A stretch of DNA of 64,000 bases from Rugamonas sp. GTDB taxonomy: Bacteria > Pseudomonadota > Gammaproteobacteria > Burkholderiales > Burkholderiaceae_D. The stretch covers positions 16,588-80,587 of the forward strand of contig NZ_JANXMI010000312.1 in NCBI RefSeq assembly GCF_025354735.1, written 5' to 3'. The translations under genes were made by a program, and so were the position numbers. The notes beneath the pieces are model-generated. The model saw only the letters and a program-made list of their open reading frames with translations, was not told the DNA's origin and ran no database searches. Position 1 is the first letter of the stretch, and every line of letters starts with the position of its first letter. Shown one piece after another: positions 1-9,242 of the stretch.

Positions 1-70
1 CAAGGCCAGGCACGGCACCGGCCCTGCAAGGCGCTTGAAAAGTCGTCGTTCACTCTCAAGGGAACAACCC

Positions 71-1111
71 ATGAAAAAATCTTTAGTGATCCTGGCACTG
101 CTGGCCGCTTCCGCCGCCACGGCGCAAGCGCAATCGAACGTGGCCATCTACGGCACCATCGATTCGGGCATCAACAAGGCCACCGGCACCACCCTGGCGG
201 TCGGCAAGCGCGACAACAACAAGCTCGGCTTCAAAGGCGTGGAAGACCTGGGCGGCGGCCTGAGCGCGCTGTTCCAGCTCGAAATCCGCTTCGAGCCCGA
301 CACCGGCGCCGTCGAAAACACCACCACCACCACCTACCGCCCGCTGTTCCAGGGCCAGAGCCGGGTCGGCCTGCAAGGCGGCTTCGGCACGCTGCGCTTC
401 GGCCGCGGCCTGAGCGCCTACCAGGAAACCTCGATCACCTTCGAGCCGTGGTCCGGCATGCCGACGCCGGCCGGCTTCATGACCGACCTGCAAGTGGCCG
501 GCTACACCAGCGACCCGCTGAGCGCGGCCGGCAATTCGCGCAACCGCTTCTCGAACGCGGTGTTCTACAACAGCCCGCTGTTCTTCGGCGTCGGCCAGAT
601 CAACGTCACCTATGGCACGAAGGAAGCCAACGGCAATCCCGCCATCATCGGCCGCGGCACGGCGCTGGCGCCGCAGTTTCCGGCCAATTCGCCGCCCGCC
701 GAGGCGCCGTATTCGGTGTCGGGCACCATCCTCAGCGGCCCGCTGGGCTTGATGGCGGCCTACGAAAAGAACGGCGTCGAGACCGACATCTGGTCGGTGG
801 GCGCCTCCTACAAGCCGATCAACCCGCTCAAGCTGATGGTCACCTACCAGCGCCAGAACCAGGATTACACGCTGCCCTTCAATCCGGCCACGCGGGCCTG
901 GGTGATAGGCGCCAACTACCTGGTCGGCCCCGGCAAGGTGCTGGCCGGCTTCGGCCGCAAGTCGCCCGACGGCGTGACCATGACGCGCCAGTATTCGCTC
1001 GGCTACGAATACAATCTGTCGGTGCGCACCTATCTGTACTCCGACATTTCGACCCGCCACGCCGACAACCACGTCAATTACTACAGCCTGGGCATCCACC
1101 ACAATTTCTGA
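71..1111 (+). CDS. Gram-negative porin, outer membrane trimeric channel
   Basis: A 346-residue precursor of a general diffusion porin of the Burkholderiales type (OmpC/Omp32-like family), expected to form a 16-strand beta barrel in the outer membrane. Residues 1-21 are a signal peptide (MKKSLVILALLAASAATAQAQ), followed by the family's usual mature start SNVAIYGTID. The protein ends in aromatic NF (HHNF), the usual C-terminal signal for BAM-dependent insertion. The ATG at 71 was chosen over an in-frame codon at 35 because the signal peptide starts there and AAGGGAAC lies just upstream. A strong intrinsic terminator follows the stop codon, so the gene is probably monocistronic at its 3' end. 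Substrate preference cannot be read from the sequence. Confidence 0.93.
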   Translation: MKKSLVILALLAASAATAQAQSNVAIYGTIDSGINKATGTTLAVGKRDNNKLGFKGVEDLGGGLSALFQLEIRFEPDTGAVENTTTTTYRPLFQGQSRVGLQGGFGTLRFGRGLSAYQETSITFEPWSGMPTPAGFMTDLQVAGYTSDPLSAAGNSRNRFSNAVFYNSPLFFGVGQINVTYGTKEANGNPAIIGRGTALAPQFPANSPPAEAPYSVSGTILSGPLGLMAAYEKNGVETDIWSVGASYKPINPLKLMVTYQRQNQDYTLPFNPATRAWVIGANYLVGPGKVLAGFGRKSPDGVTMTRQYSLGYEYNLSVRTYLYSDISTRHADNHVNYYSLGIHHNF

Positions 1112-1117
1112 GCGCGG

Positions 1118-1147
1118 ACGGACATGGCGGCCATGTCCGTTTTTTTG
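1118..1147 (+). terminator. Rho-independent terminator of the porin gene
   Basis: A perfect 10-bp stem (ACGGACATGG / CCATGTCCGT) with a 3-nt loop is followed by a run of seven T residues, starting 7 nt after the porin stop codon. Confidence 0.9.
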
Positions 1148-1220
1148 TCGCGCGCGGCCCATGGCGCCGGGGCCGGCGTCGGGTAAAATGCGATCTGCTC
1201 CCTCACCGACCCCAAGCTCA

Positions 1221-1892
1221 ATGACCGCCATCCTGGAATCCCATCTCGTCGCCCAATACCTGCACGAGCATCCCGACTTTTTCGAAGAACATGCCGCCTT
1301 GTTGGGCGAGATTAAATTGTCCAGCCCGCTGACCGGCCGCGCCGTGTCCTTGCAGGAACGGCAAATGGAAGTGATGCGCGACAAGTACAAGGCGCTGGAA
1401 CTGCGCATGTCCGAGCTGATGCGCCTGGCCGCCGAGAACGAGGCCATCGCCAACAAATTCCACCGCTGGACCCAGACCCTGCTGCAGGCGGACGACGTGG
1501 CCGCGCTGCCGCGTGCCGTGGCCGACGGCATCAAGACCAGCTTCGACGTGCCGCAGGTGACGTTGCGCCTGTGGAACACGGCGCCCGACTACGCCGGCGC
1601 CTGGTTTGTCGACGGCGTGTCCGACGACGCCCGCCTGTTCGGCGCCGGCCTGGCCGCGCCCTATTGCGGCGCCAACAACGACTTCGAGGCCGTGCGCTGG
1701 CTCGACGACGCCGCCGCCGTGCGCTCGACCGTCATCATCCCGCTGCGCCGGCCCGGCAGCAAGGGCGGCGCCTTCGGCCTGCTGATCCTCGGCTCGCCCG
1801 ACACCGAACGCTTCACCGCGCTGATGGCGACCGACTTCCTGGTCCACATCGGCGAGACCGCCAGCACCGCGCTGGCGCCGCTGCTCGCCTGA
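1221..1892 (+). CDS. DUF484 family protein (GAF-like)
   Basis: A 223-residue cytoplasmic protein of the DUF484 family, whose members have a GAF-like fold and no established enzymatic role. Visible features are the family N-terminus (YLHEHPDFFEEHAALL), a helical segment rich in charged residues around 45-75 that probably forms a coiled coil, and a GAF-like C-terminal half ending in an FLVHIGE segment. It lies 7 bp upstream of xerC, the same neighbour as in Pseudomonas and other proteobacteria, so it is probably cotranscribed with xerC. The ATG at 1221 is preferred over an in-frame upstream codon at 1161 because homologs begin close to the HPDFF motif. Confidence 0.88.
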   Translation: MTAILESHLVAQYLHEHPDFFEEHAALLGEIKLSSPLTGRAVSLQERQMEVMRDKYKALELRMSELMRLAAENEAIANKFHRWTQTLLQADDVAALPRAVADGIKTSFDVPQVTLRLWNTAPDYAGAWFVDGVSDDARLFGAGLAAPYCGANNDFEAVRWLDDAAAVRSTVIIPLRRPGSKGGAFGLLILGSPDTERFTALMATDFLVHIGETASTALAPLLA

Positions 1893-1899
1893 GGCCGCG

Positions 1900-2847
1900 A
1901 TGGACGCCGCGCCCGCCGCTCTGAACTGGATAGATGCTTATCTGGCACAGCTGAAGACGCAGCGCCAACTGTCGCCGCACACCTGCGCCGCCTACGCGCG
2001 CGACCTGCATGAGCTGCTGGTCCTGAGCGGCGTCGCCGAGTGGACGCAACTGCGCCACGCGGACGTGCGGCGCCTGACCTTCACGCTGCACAGCCGGGGC
2101 CTGGAGCCGCGCTCGATCGCGCGCAAGCTGTCGAGCTGGCGCGGCTTTTTCAACTGGCTGGGCGGACAAACGGCGCTGGCCGCCAATCCGGTCGACGGCG
2201 TGCGCGCGCCGAAACGCGCCAAAACGCTGCCGCGCGCGCTGTCGGTGGACGACGCCGTCCACCTGGTCGCGCCGGCCGCGCACGCCGGCCGCGCGCCCGA
2301 GCCCGTCGAACTGTGCAACACCGCCATGTTCGAGCTGCTGTATTCGAGCGGCCTGCGGGTCTCCGAATTGACCGGCCTCGACGTCGCCTACCGCAAGGCC
2401 GACGCCAACGGCCCCGCGTCGCCGGGCTGGATAGACGCCGAGGCCGGCGAGGTCATCGTCACCGGCAAGGGCGGCAAGATGCGCAAAGTGCCCGTCGGCG
2501 GCCCCGCGCTGACGGCGCTGGCGGCCTGGCTGGCGGTGCGGCCGGCGCCCGCCGACGGCAGCCATGCCCTGTTCCTGAGCGCGCGCGGCGGCCGCATGAC
2601 GCCGCGCGTGGTGCAGCTGCGGCTCAAAGCCCATGGCCAAAAAGCCGGCACGCCGGTCAGCGTCCACCCGCACATGCTGCGCCACTCCTTCGCCTCGCAC
2701 GTGTTGCAATCGTCGGGCGACTTGCGCGCCGTGCAAGAGATGCTGGGCCATGCCAGCATCACCTCGACCCAGGTCTACACCGCGCTCGATTTCCAGCACC
2801 TGGCCCTGGTCTACGACAAGGCGCACCCGCGCGCCAAGATCAAATAA
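1900..2847 (+). CDS. xerC: Tyrosine recombinase XerC
   Basis: A 315-residue site-specific recombinase that acts with XerD at dif to resolve chromosome dimers. It has an N-terminal SAM-like core-binding domain (about 8-100) and a C-terminal catalytic domain. The catalytic set is visible: Arg153 in SSGLR, Lys190 in the beta-hairpin GKGGK, His258 and Arg261 in HMLRH, the LGHAS box, and the nucleophile Tyr293 in STQVYT. Length and the SPHTCAAYARDL start are typical of XerC. XerC rather than XerD is inferred from the adjacent DUF484 gene and the family start; separating the two firmly would need a tree. Confidence 0.93.
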   Translation: MDAAPAALNWIDAYLAQLKTQRQLSPHTCAAYARDLHELLVLSGVAEWTQLRHADVRRLTFTLHSRGLEPRSIARKLSSWRGFFNWLGGQTALAANPVDGVRAPKRAKTLPRALSVDDAVHLVAPAAHAGRAPEPVELCNTAMFELLYSSGLRVSELTGLDVAYRKADANGPASPGWIDAEAGEVIVTGKGGKMRKVPVGGPALTALAAWLAVRPAPADGSHALFLSARGGRMTPRVVQLRLKAHGQKAGTPVSVHPHMLRHSFASHVLQSSGDLRAVQEMLGHASITSTQVYTALDFQHLALVYDKAHPRAKIK

Positions 2848-3005
2848 GGCGCGCAAGCGACCCGCCACCTTGCGCGACGGGCAACGGTCGGCAACAGCGC
2901 GCGCCGTAGCCACCGTGGCGTTTGCAAGGTTTTCCAGAATTCCGGCATAATCGGCCGCTGATCCACGATCGGCGCATTTTCCATACTACGTATCGGCTAG
3001 CAATC

Positions 3006-4061
3006 ATGGCACTTATACCCACCACCATCCTGACCGGCTTCCTCGGCGCCGGCAAAACGACGCTGCTCAACCGCATCTTGCAGGAAGACCACGGCCAGCG
3101 CATCGCCGTGATCGAAAACGAGTTTGGCCAGGAAAATATCGACAACGAAATCCTGGTCCAGGGCAGCAGCGAACACATCGTGGAAATGAACAACGGCTGC
3201 ATCTGCTGCACCGTGCGCGGCGACCTGATCGTGGCGCTGACGTCGCTGGCGCAAAAGCGCGAAGCCGGCCTGTTGCATTTCGACCGCGTCGTCATCGAGA
3301 CCACCGGGCTGGCCAATCCCGGCCCGGTGGCGCAGACCTTCTTCGTCGACGAGGAAGTGGGCACTTACTATATGCTCGACGCCATCGTCACCGTCGTCGA
3401 TGCGCGCCACGCGATGGCCCAGCTCGACGAACACGAGGAAGCCCAGCGCCAGGTCGGTTTCGCCGACAAGCTGCTGCTGTCGAAAACCGACCTGACCACG
3501 CCGGACCAGCTGGCGCTGCTGCTGCCGCGCCTGAAGCGCATCAACCCGCGCGCGCCCATCGTCACGGCCGACTTCGGCCGCACGCCGCTGACCGAGGTGC
3601 TCGACATCCGCGGCTTCAACCTGAACGAGAAACTGGAGCTGGACCCGGACTTCCTCGCCACCGAGGAGGCGCACGCGCACCACGAGCACGACCATGAACA
3701 CGCCGATCATTGCGACCACCCCAGCCACGATCACAGCCGCGACCACCACCACAGCCGCCACGCCGACGACATCGCCGCCTTCGTCTTCAAAAGCGCCCGC
3801 CCCTTCGATGCGGCGCGGCTGGAGGAATTCCTCAACGGTTTGATTCAAGTCTACGGCCCGCGCATGTTGCGCTACAAAGGCGTCTTGTGGATGGAGGGCG
3901 GCGCGCGCAAGGTCGTGTTCCAGGGCGTGCACCAGATTATGGGCAGCGACGTCGGCGCCCTTTGGGGCGAAAACGACGTCCGTGGCAGCAAAATGGTGTT
4001 TATTGGTAAAAATCTACCGAAAGATATCTTTATTAGCGGATTGGAACAATGTTTGGTATAA
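3006..4061 (+). CDS. COG0523/CobW-family GTP-binding metallochaperone
   Basis: A 351-residue G3E-family GTPase of the COG0523 group (YjiA/YeiR/ZagA-like), which handles zinc or another metal in the cytoplasm. Visible are the Walker A loop GFLGAGKTT (about 12-20), the metal-binding CICC in NGCICCTVRGD, the Walker B region ETTGLANP, the guanine-specificity motif SKTDL, and a very His-rich linker (about 222-255, repeated HxH/HDH) before the CobW C-terminal domain. The start at 3006 gives the family's usual distance from Met to Walker A. It lies upstream of a dksA whose zinc-finger cysteines are mostly replaced, a pairing reminiscent of low-zinc responses. No clear Zur box was seen upstream. Confidence 0.9.
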   Translation: MALIPTTILTGFLGAGKTTLLNRILQEDHGQRIAVIENEFGQENIDNEILVQGSSEHIVEMNNGCICCTVRGDLIVALTSLAQKREAGLLHFDRVVIETTGLANPGPVAQTFFVDEEVGTYYMLDAIVTVVDARHAMAQLDEHEEAQRQVGFADKLLLSKTDLTTPDQLALLLPRLKRINPRAPIVTADFGRTPLTEVLDIRGFNLNEKLELDPDFLATEEAHAHHEHDHEHADHCDHPSHDHSRDHHHSRHADDIAAFVFKSARPFDAARLEEFLNGLIQVYGPRMLRYKGVLWMEGGARKVVFQGVHQIMGSDVGALWGENDVRGSKMVFIGKNLPKDIFISGLEQCLV

Positions 4062-4510
4062 ACTATCCGGGTTTTACGGGGGCGGCCCCGGTCGGCCCCG
4101 CGGTATCGGCGACGATGTGAACGCGTCTTTCCAACGCTGCAACAAATCGGGATGGCAATATGAAGCAAAGCGTGCCAAAATCAGCCCGAACTATACGGTC
4201 CGCCCCGGCGGCGCACGACGCACCTGATCTGTCCGCCCTGAAGGCGGTGGCGACGGCGCTGGCAGCCAAACTGTGCGGTACGCCGGCCGTACCGGTCCGG
4301 TCCGCCCAGCCCGGCGCTTCCACCTCAGGCATAAACAACGCGCCGCTAGCGCAGGCGAGTACGAAACGGGAACAAGGCGCCAAGAAAGCAAGCGCAGGAC
4401 TCTCCGGCCAGCTCATACGGGCCGAAACGGATACCGGACCAGTTGACGGCGCAGTTGCCGCACCAGCTGATCAATTTGAAAACTCTGTCGTATCGAAGGT
4501 AAGCGAAGTG
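4062..4510 (+). other. Gap upstream of dksA, with an open in-frame extension
   Basis: No independent gene is seen here. From an ATG at 4160 the reading frame is open into dksA and would add 117 Ala/Ser/Pro-rich residues to its N-terminus. Codon use in this stretch is less GC3-biased than in the neighbours and includes ATA, CTA and GGA codons, so it is treated as probable leader DNA rather than coding. Long Ala-rich DksA extensions may exist in related bacteria, so this is not settled. Confidence 0.4.
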
Positions 4511-4957
4511 ATGACTAAAACTAATAAATCGACCCCCGCCGCCAGCGACCGCATCCTGACCGATGAAGAAATTCTGAAGATGGATGAAAAGGACTACATG
4601 AACGCGGCGCAACTGGCGTTTTTCAAGGCCAAATTGCAGGCGCTTGAAAAAGAGCTGTTGAAAAACGCCGGCGAGACCACCGAGCACCTGCGCGAAACCG
4701 TGCTGGTGCCGGACCCGGCCGACCGCGCCACCATCGAGGAAGAGCATGCGCTGGAACTGCGCACCCGCGACCGCGAACGCAAGCTGCTCAAGAAGGTGCA
4801 GCAGTCCATCGTCGCCATCGATGGCGGCGACTATGGCTGGTGCGAAGAAACGGGCGAGCCCATCGGCGTGCCCCGTTTGATCGCCCGCCCGACCGCCACG
4901 CTGTCGCTGGAAGCCCAGCAGCGCCGCGAACTGAAGCAAAAACTGTACGGCGACTGA
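4511..4957 (+). CDS. dksA: RNA polymerase-binding transcription factor DksA, cysteine-poor type
   Basis: A 148-residue DksA: a long coiled coil (about 20-110) that enters the RNA polymerase secondary channel, then the globular 'zinc finger' with C-terminal helix. It potentiates ppGpp regulation of rRNA and stress promoters. The family's four zinc ligands (CxxC...CxxC) are here Cys, Thr, Ser and Ala (WCEETGEP ... TLSLEAQ), so zinc is unlikely to be bound, as in the zinc-independent DksA2 of Pseudomonas aeruginosa (Cys-Thr-Thr-Ala). Met at 4511 gives the usual length, with GAAGG about 11 nt upstream. An alternative in-frame ATG at 4160 would give 265 residues. A strong terminator follows. Confidence 0.9.
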   Translation: MTKTNKSTPAASDRILTDEEILKMDEKDYMNAAQLAFFKAKLQALEKELLKNAGETTEHLRETVLVPDPADRATIEEEHALELRTRDRERKLLKKVQQSIVAIDGGDYGWCEETGEPIGVPRLIARPTATLSLEAQQRRELKQKLYGD

Positions 4958-4981
4958 TTTCCCCCTCCCCCGACATGAAAG

Positions 4982-5009
4982 ACACGCGATGCCCTCGCGT
5001 GTTTTTTTT
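4982..5009 (+). terminator. Rho-independent terminator of dksA
   Basis: The 8-bp perfect stem ACACGCGA / TCGCGTGT with a 5-nt loop runs directly into a tract of eight T residues. Confidence 0.92.
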
Positions 5010-5129
5010 CGACCTTTTTTTTGTTTCAACACGTGACAGCGGACGGCAACGGTTTGCCCATCGGCTACACTATCAGTCCGGCGCCATCGCAGCGCGCCGC
5101 ATCGCGTTCCGGCGCATAACGAGGCCACG

Positions 5130-6527
5130 GTGGGATTGTTTTCCATTTTCAAGAAAACCGGCGCTACACCGACGGAGCCCGTCCCCACGCCCCCCGAAGA
5201 GAGCGCGCGCCTGGACGCCAACAGCGAACTGGCGCGCCTGAACACGCAAGCCTTGCAGCGCGACATCGCGCGCGCCACGGCCATGAAAATCGACGCCATC
5301 GAATCGGCCATGGCCTTCGACATCTTCAACACGCCGGAGCCGGCCTGGGGCAGCCGCCCGCCGCGCCCGGCCAAGCCGGCCGAATCGGCCCCGGCCGCCA
5401 CCGACGAATCCGCCGAGGCGCCGCCCGACACGGTCGCGGCGGCCGACGACGACGGCAATGCCGACGCCGACGATCCGGCCACGCTGCCGCTGATCGATGA
5501 AGCGACCACCGAACTGCTGGACGAGGAAGACTTGCCACTGAGCACGGTCATGGCCGAAAGCGCCTCCGTGGTCGAGGAAATCGCCGTCCTCTACGCCAGC
5601 GGCCAGCAGGCCGTCGCCGAGCAGATGCTGGTGGCCAACCTGCCGGCCTGCGGCGGACAGGACCGCACCATCTGGTGGATGTTGTTCGACCTGTACCAGA
5701 TCGGCGGCCGCCAGGACGCCTTCGACAACCTGTCGATCGACTACGCCAGCTGCTTCGAGACGTCGCCGCCGGCCTGGAACGCGGTGGCCGCCGCCGAAGC
5801 GCCGGCCGACAGCTACAGCGGCGTGGCGCCGACCGAAGCCTTCGCCGGCGTGCTCGACGGCGCCATCGCGCCGCAGCTGGAGCGCCTGCGGCAACTGGCC
5901 GCCGGCAGTCCGGTGCTGCGGCTGGAATTCAACCGCATCACCAGCGTCGAGCCGGACGGCTGCGCCCTGCTGCTGGCCGCGCTGCAAAGCCTGCAACGGC
6001 AGCAGCGCGAGCTGATCGTGGTGGCCGCCGCCGAGCTGGTCGAGCTGATCCGCCCCATCATCGCCGTCGGCCGCCGCGACGAGGGCGCCGCGCCCTGGCT
6101 GCTGTTGCTGGAACTGCTGCAATTGCTGAACCGCGAAAAAGATTTCGAGGAAAGCGGCATGGATTACTGCGTCACCTTCGAAGTGTCGCCGCCGTCCTTC
6201 GTCGCGCCGCAAAAAGTCGCCATGGCCGCCAGGCAGCACGTGTCGGCCTCGCCCGACCGCTTCATGCTGCCGCCCGTGATAGAAGGCAATCTCGACACTT
6301 TACTGGCCGCCATCGGCGACTATGCCGCACAATATCCCGCCATGGTGTTCGACTGTTCGCGCCTGAGCCGGCTGGAATTGGGCGCCGCCAACCAGCTGCT
6401 GGCCCAACTGCAAACGCTGGCGGCCGGCCGCAGGCTGGAGTTCCGCGACGTCAACCACCTGGTGACGGCGCTGCTGCGGCTGCTGGGCTACGCGGAACTG
6501 GCCAGGATTTATCCGCACAAGTATTAA
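5130..6527 (+). CDS. STAS-like domain protein
   Basis: A 465-residue cytoplasmic protein. Residues 1-60 are followed by an acidic, Pro/Ala-rich linker (about 70-140, DDDGNADADDP). Two STAS-like segments follow: one around 235-310 (VLRLEFNRITSVEPDGCALLL), and a clearer C-terminal one around 375-460 (MVFDCSRLSRLELGAANQLL, then RRLEFRDVNHLV). STAS domains bind partner proteins or nucleotides and are typical of anti-sigma antagonists, but no kinase or phosphatase partner is encoded nearby. The middle segment SGQQAVAEQMLVANL resembles a short tetratricopeptide-like helix pair. The start is GTG at 5130. It lies between dksA and hslV, an arrangement I associate with Burkholderiales. Function unknown. 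Confidence 0.75.
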   Translation: MGLFSIFKKTGATPTEPVPTPPEESARLDANSELARLNTQALQRDIARATAMKIDAIESAMAFDIFNTPEPAWGSRPPRPAKPAESAPAATDESAEAPPDTVAAADDDGNADADDPATLPLIDEATTELLDEEDLPLSTVMAESASVVEEIAVLYASGQQAVAEQMLVANLPACGGQDRTIWWMLFDLYQIGGRQDAFDNLSIDYASCFETSPPAWNAVAAAEAPADSYSGVAPTEAFAGVLDGAIAPQLERLRQLAAGSPVLRLEFNRITSVEPDGCALLLAALQSLQRQQRELIVVAAAELVELIRPIIAVGRRDEGAAPWLLLLELLQLLNREKDFEESGMDYCVTFEVSPPSFVAPQKVAMAARQHVSASPDRFMLPPVIEGNLDTLLAAIGDYAAQYPAMVFDCSRLSRLELGAANQLLAQLQTLAAGRRLEFRDVNHLVTALLRLLGYAELARIYPHKY

Positions 6528-6563
6528 GCGCGCAGGTCGATACGCAGCCGACCCCGACGTCGC

Positions 6564-6591
6564 GCGGCACGCGGCACGCGGCACGCGGCAC
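6564..6591. repeat. Tandem 7-bp repeat (GCGGCAC x4)
   Basis: Four perfect head-to-tail copies of GCGGCAC lie in the gap between the STAS-like gene and hslV. The copy number may vary by slippage. No function is evident. Confidence 0.9.
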
Positions 6592-6673
6592 GCCTTCCAG
6601 CATCTTGTAATCGCCCGTCCCAGCCCCACTATTTGATCTTGCACCCGCCGCATCCTCACCACGAGAGCTCATC

Positions 6674-7219
6674 ATGGAACAATTTCACGGCACCACCATC
6701 CTGTGCGTGCGGCGCGGCAAGCAAGTCGCGCTGGGCGGCGACGGCCAGGTCACACTCGGCAATATCGTCATGAAAGGCACGGCCCGCAAGGTGCGCAAGC
6801 TGTACCAGGGCAAGGTCCTGGTCGGCTTCGCCGGCGGCACGGCCGACGCCTTCACCCTGCTCGACCGCTTCGAGGGCAAGCTCGAGAAACACCAGGGCAA
6901 TCTGCTGCGCGCCTCGGTCGAGCTGGCCAAGGACTGGCGGACCGACCGCGTGCTGCGCCGCCTGGAGGCGATGCTGCTGGTGGCCGACAGCGAGTCGACC
7001 CTGGTCATCACCGGCAACGGCGACGTGCTCGAACCGGAAGACGGCATCGGCGCCATCGGCTCCGGCGGCACCTACGCCCAGTCGGCGGCCAAGGCCTTGC
7101 AGGAAAACACGGAACTGACGCCGGCTGAAATCGTCAAGAAATCGCTGACGATCGCCGCCGAACTGTGCATCTACACCAATATGTCGCACATCATCGAAAC
7201 GCTGGATCAAGCCGGATGA
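6674..7219 (+). CDS. hslV: ATP-dependent protease HslV, proteolytic subunit
   Basis: A 181-residue Ntn-hydrolase that forms the double-hexamer proteolytic core of HslUV (ClpQY). The N-terminus MEQFHGTTI carries the six-residue propeptide whose removal exposes the catalytic Thr; the following family motifs [10 protein letters not shown] and [10 protein letters not shown] are intact. It overlaps hslU by four bases (ATGA at 7216), indicating translational coupling. HslUV degrades regulators and misfolded proteins and is usually heat-shock induced, although no clear sigma-32 promoter could be assigned here. Confidence 0.97.
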   Translation: MEQFHGTTILCVRRGKQVALGGDGQVTLGNIVMKGTARKVRKLYQGKVLVGFAGGTADAFTLLDRFEGKLEKHQGNLLRASVELAKDWRTDRVLRRLEAMLLVADSESTLVITGNGDVLEPEDGIGAIGSGGTYAQSAAKALQENTELTPAEIVKKSLTIAAELCIYTNMSHIIETLDQAG

Positions 7220-8577
7220 CCGCCATGAATATGACCCCCCAGGAAATCGTCGGAGAACTCGACAAACACGTCGTCGGCCAGGCTAAGGCCAAGCGCGCCG
7301 TCGCCATCGCCTTGCGCAACCGCTGGCGCCGGCAGCAGGTGGAGGAACCGCTGCGCCATGAAATCACGCCGAAAAACATCTTGATGATAGGCCCCACCGG
7401 CGTCGGCAAGACCGAGATCGCGCGCCGCCTGGCCAAGCTGGCCGGCGCGCCCTTCATCAAGATCGAGGCCACCAAGTTCACCGAAGTGGGCTACGTCGGC
7501 CGCGACGTCGACACCATCATCCGCGACTTGATCGACATCGGCGTCAAGCAGACGCGCTCGGCCGAGATGGCCAAGGTGCGCGCCCGCGCCGAGGACGCGG
7601 CCGAAGACCGCGTCATCGACATCCTGGTGCCGCCGGCGCGCGACTTCGGCTTCCACCCGCCGTCCGCCGGGGCCGCCGCCGACGGCGGCGCCCAGCCCGG
7701 CGACAGCACCCGCCAAACCTTCCGCAAGCGCCTGCGGCAGGGCGAGCTGGACGACAAGGAAATCGAGATCGAGCTGGCCGACGCCGGCCCGCAAATGGAA
7801 ATCATGGCCCCGCCCGGCATGGAGGAAATGACGGAGCAGATCAAGTCCATGTTCTCCGGCATCGGCGGCGCGCGCAAAAAGGCGCGCAAGGTCAAGATCA
7901 AGGAGGCGATGAAACTGCTGGTCGACGAAGAGGCGGCCAAGCTCATCAACGAAGACGAGATGAAGCAGAAAGCCATCCAGAACGTCGAGCAGAACGGCAT
8001 CGTCTTCCTCGACGAGATCGACAAGATCGCCTCGCGCTCGGAAACCGGCGGCGCCGACGTCTCGCGCGCCGGCGTGCAGCGCGACCTGCTGCCGCTGGTC
8101 GAGGGCACGACCGTCAACACCAAATACGGCATGATACGCACCGACCACATCCTGTTCATCGCGTCCGGCGCCTTCCACCTGGCCAAGCCCTCGGACCTGA
8201 TCCCGGAACTGCAGGGCCGCTTCCCGATCCGGGTCGAACTCGAATCGCTGGCGATCGCCGACTTCGAGCGCATCCTCACCAGCACCGACGCCTGCCTCAC
8301 CAAGCAGTACGAGGCGCTGCTGGCGACCGAGAACGTGACCATCGCCTTCGCGCCCGACGGCATCCACCGCCTCGCCGAAATCGCGTTCTCGGTCAACGAG
8401 CGCACCGAAAACATCGGCGCGCGCCGGCTCTACACGGTGATGGAAAAGCTGCTGGAAGAAGTGTCGTTCACTGCCAGCGAAACGGGCGGCCAGACCATCG
8501 CCATCGACGCCGCCTACGTCAACGCCAAGCTCGATGCGCTGGCCGTCAACGAAGACCTGTCGCGCTACGTGTTGTAG
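7216..8577 (+). CDS. hslU: ATP-dependent protease HslU, AAA+ unfoldase subunit
   Basis: A 453-residue AAA+ ATPase that unfolds substrates and feeds them to HslV. Walker A is GPTGVGKT at residues 59-66, Walker B is [10 protein letters not shown], and the intermediate (I) domain lies between, with a short low-complexity insert ([13 protein letters not shown]) near 155-170. The C-terminus ends DLSRYVL, close to the conserved tail that docks into HslV. The first ATG (7216) overlaps the hslV stop; a second ATG at 7225 is equally possible. An imperfect palindrome rich in GC (8586-8602) spans the convergent junction with gspC. Confidence 0.97.
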   Translation: MTAMNMTPQEIVGELDKHVVGQAKAKRAVAIALRNRWRRQQVEEPLRHEITPKNILMIGPTGVGKTEIARRLAKLAGAPFIKIEATKFTEVGYVGRDVDTIIRDLIDIGVKQTRSAEMAKVRARAEDAAEDRVIDILVPPARDFGFHPPSAGAAADGGAQPGDSTRQTFRKRLRQGELDDKEIEIELADAGPQMEIMAPPGMEEMTEQIKSMFSGIGGARKKARKVKIKEAMKLLVDEEAAKLINEDEMKQKAIQNVEQNGIVFLDEIDKIASRSETGGADVSRAGVQRDLLPLVEGTTVNTKYGMIRTDHILFIASGAFHLAKPSDLIPELQGRFPIRVELESLAIADFERILTSTDACLTKQYEALLATENVTIAFAPDGIHRLAEIAFSVNERTENIGARRLYTVMEKLLEEVSFTASETGGQTIAIDAAYVNAKLDALAVNEDLSRYVL

Positions 8578-8592
8578 GGGGCCGGCCGGCGC

Positions 8593-9207
8593 TCAGCGCC
8601 GGTCCGGGCCCTGCGGCGGCGCCACGCCATCGGTGCGCGGCAGTTGCGCGCCCATGGTCATCGTCGAATTGACCGGCCCCGTATAGGGCTGCGGCTGGCC
8701 GACGGTGCCCGGCGGCGGCGATGGCGACGGCGACGGCATTTGCGGTTGCAACTGCGCCTGCGGCATGGGCTGCGGCATCGCGCCCGGCGCCGCCATCGCG
8801 CCGGGCGCGGCGCCATCGCTGGCCAGGTCGACGCGCTTGCTCACGCCGCCCTCCGACAACATCACATACCTGGGATGGATTTCCTGCACCGTCACGCCGG
8901 ACGCCACTTCGCGGCCGACCGCCAGCGCCAGCGCCGGCTTGCCGTCGACGCCGATGATGGCCGCGCTGTCGCGTCCCACGCCGGCGACGATCACGCCGCG
9001 CAGCTGATAATTGCTGACGGCGGCCGTCACGACCTGGCCGCCGAACAAGCCCTGGGCCGCCGCCACGCCCGGCTCCGGCGCGGCGACGATGGCCAGCGGC
9101 GCGATCGGCCGCTGCGCCGGCTTGAACATTTGCAGCGCCCAGTAAGCCAGCGAGGCGGCCAGCGCCGCGACGGCGACGATGGTGAAGAGGAATGGCAAAC
9201 GCTTCAT
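8593..9207 (-). CDS. gspC: Type II secretion protein GspC (inner membrane, HR domain)
   Basis: A 204-residue single-pass inner membrane protein, last gene of the leftward T2SS operon. It has a short cytoplasmic N-terminus, one transmembrane helix (about 5-27), then a homology-region (HR) domain (about 48-130: LFGG...SNYQLRGVIVAG...PALALAVGREVASGVTVQEI) that contacts the secretin GspD. The C-terminus is Pro/Ala/Gln-rich and disordered, with no PDZ or coiled-coil domain, so this is a short GspC. The ATG at 9207 was chosen because it immediately precedes the membrane anchor. Its position after gspF, rather than at the operon start, differs from the enterobacterial order. Confidence 0.82.
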   Translation of the reverse strand: MKRLPFLFTIVAVAALAASLAYWALQMFKPAQRPIAPLAIVAAPEPGVAAAQGLFGGQVVTAAVSNYQLRGVIVAGVGRDSAAIIGVDGKPALALAVGREVASGVTVQEIHPRYVMLSEGGVSKRVDLASDGAAPGAMAAPGAMPQPMPQAQLQPQMPSPSPSPPPGTVGQPQPYTGPVNSTMTMGAQLPRTDGVAPPQGPDRR

Positions 9208-9242
9208 GGTGTCCTTGTTTGACTGACTTGCCGGCGGCGCGC

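Noticed and set aside
83..1579. Long open frames antisense to the porin, hsl and T2SS genes
   Set aside because: They mirror GC-rich codon bias of real genes on the other strand and give low-complexity Arg/Ala/Gly proteins.
8586..8602. GC palindrome at the hslU-gspC junction as a bidirectional terminator
   Set aside because: No T tract on either side and it overlaps the gspC stop codon.
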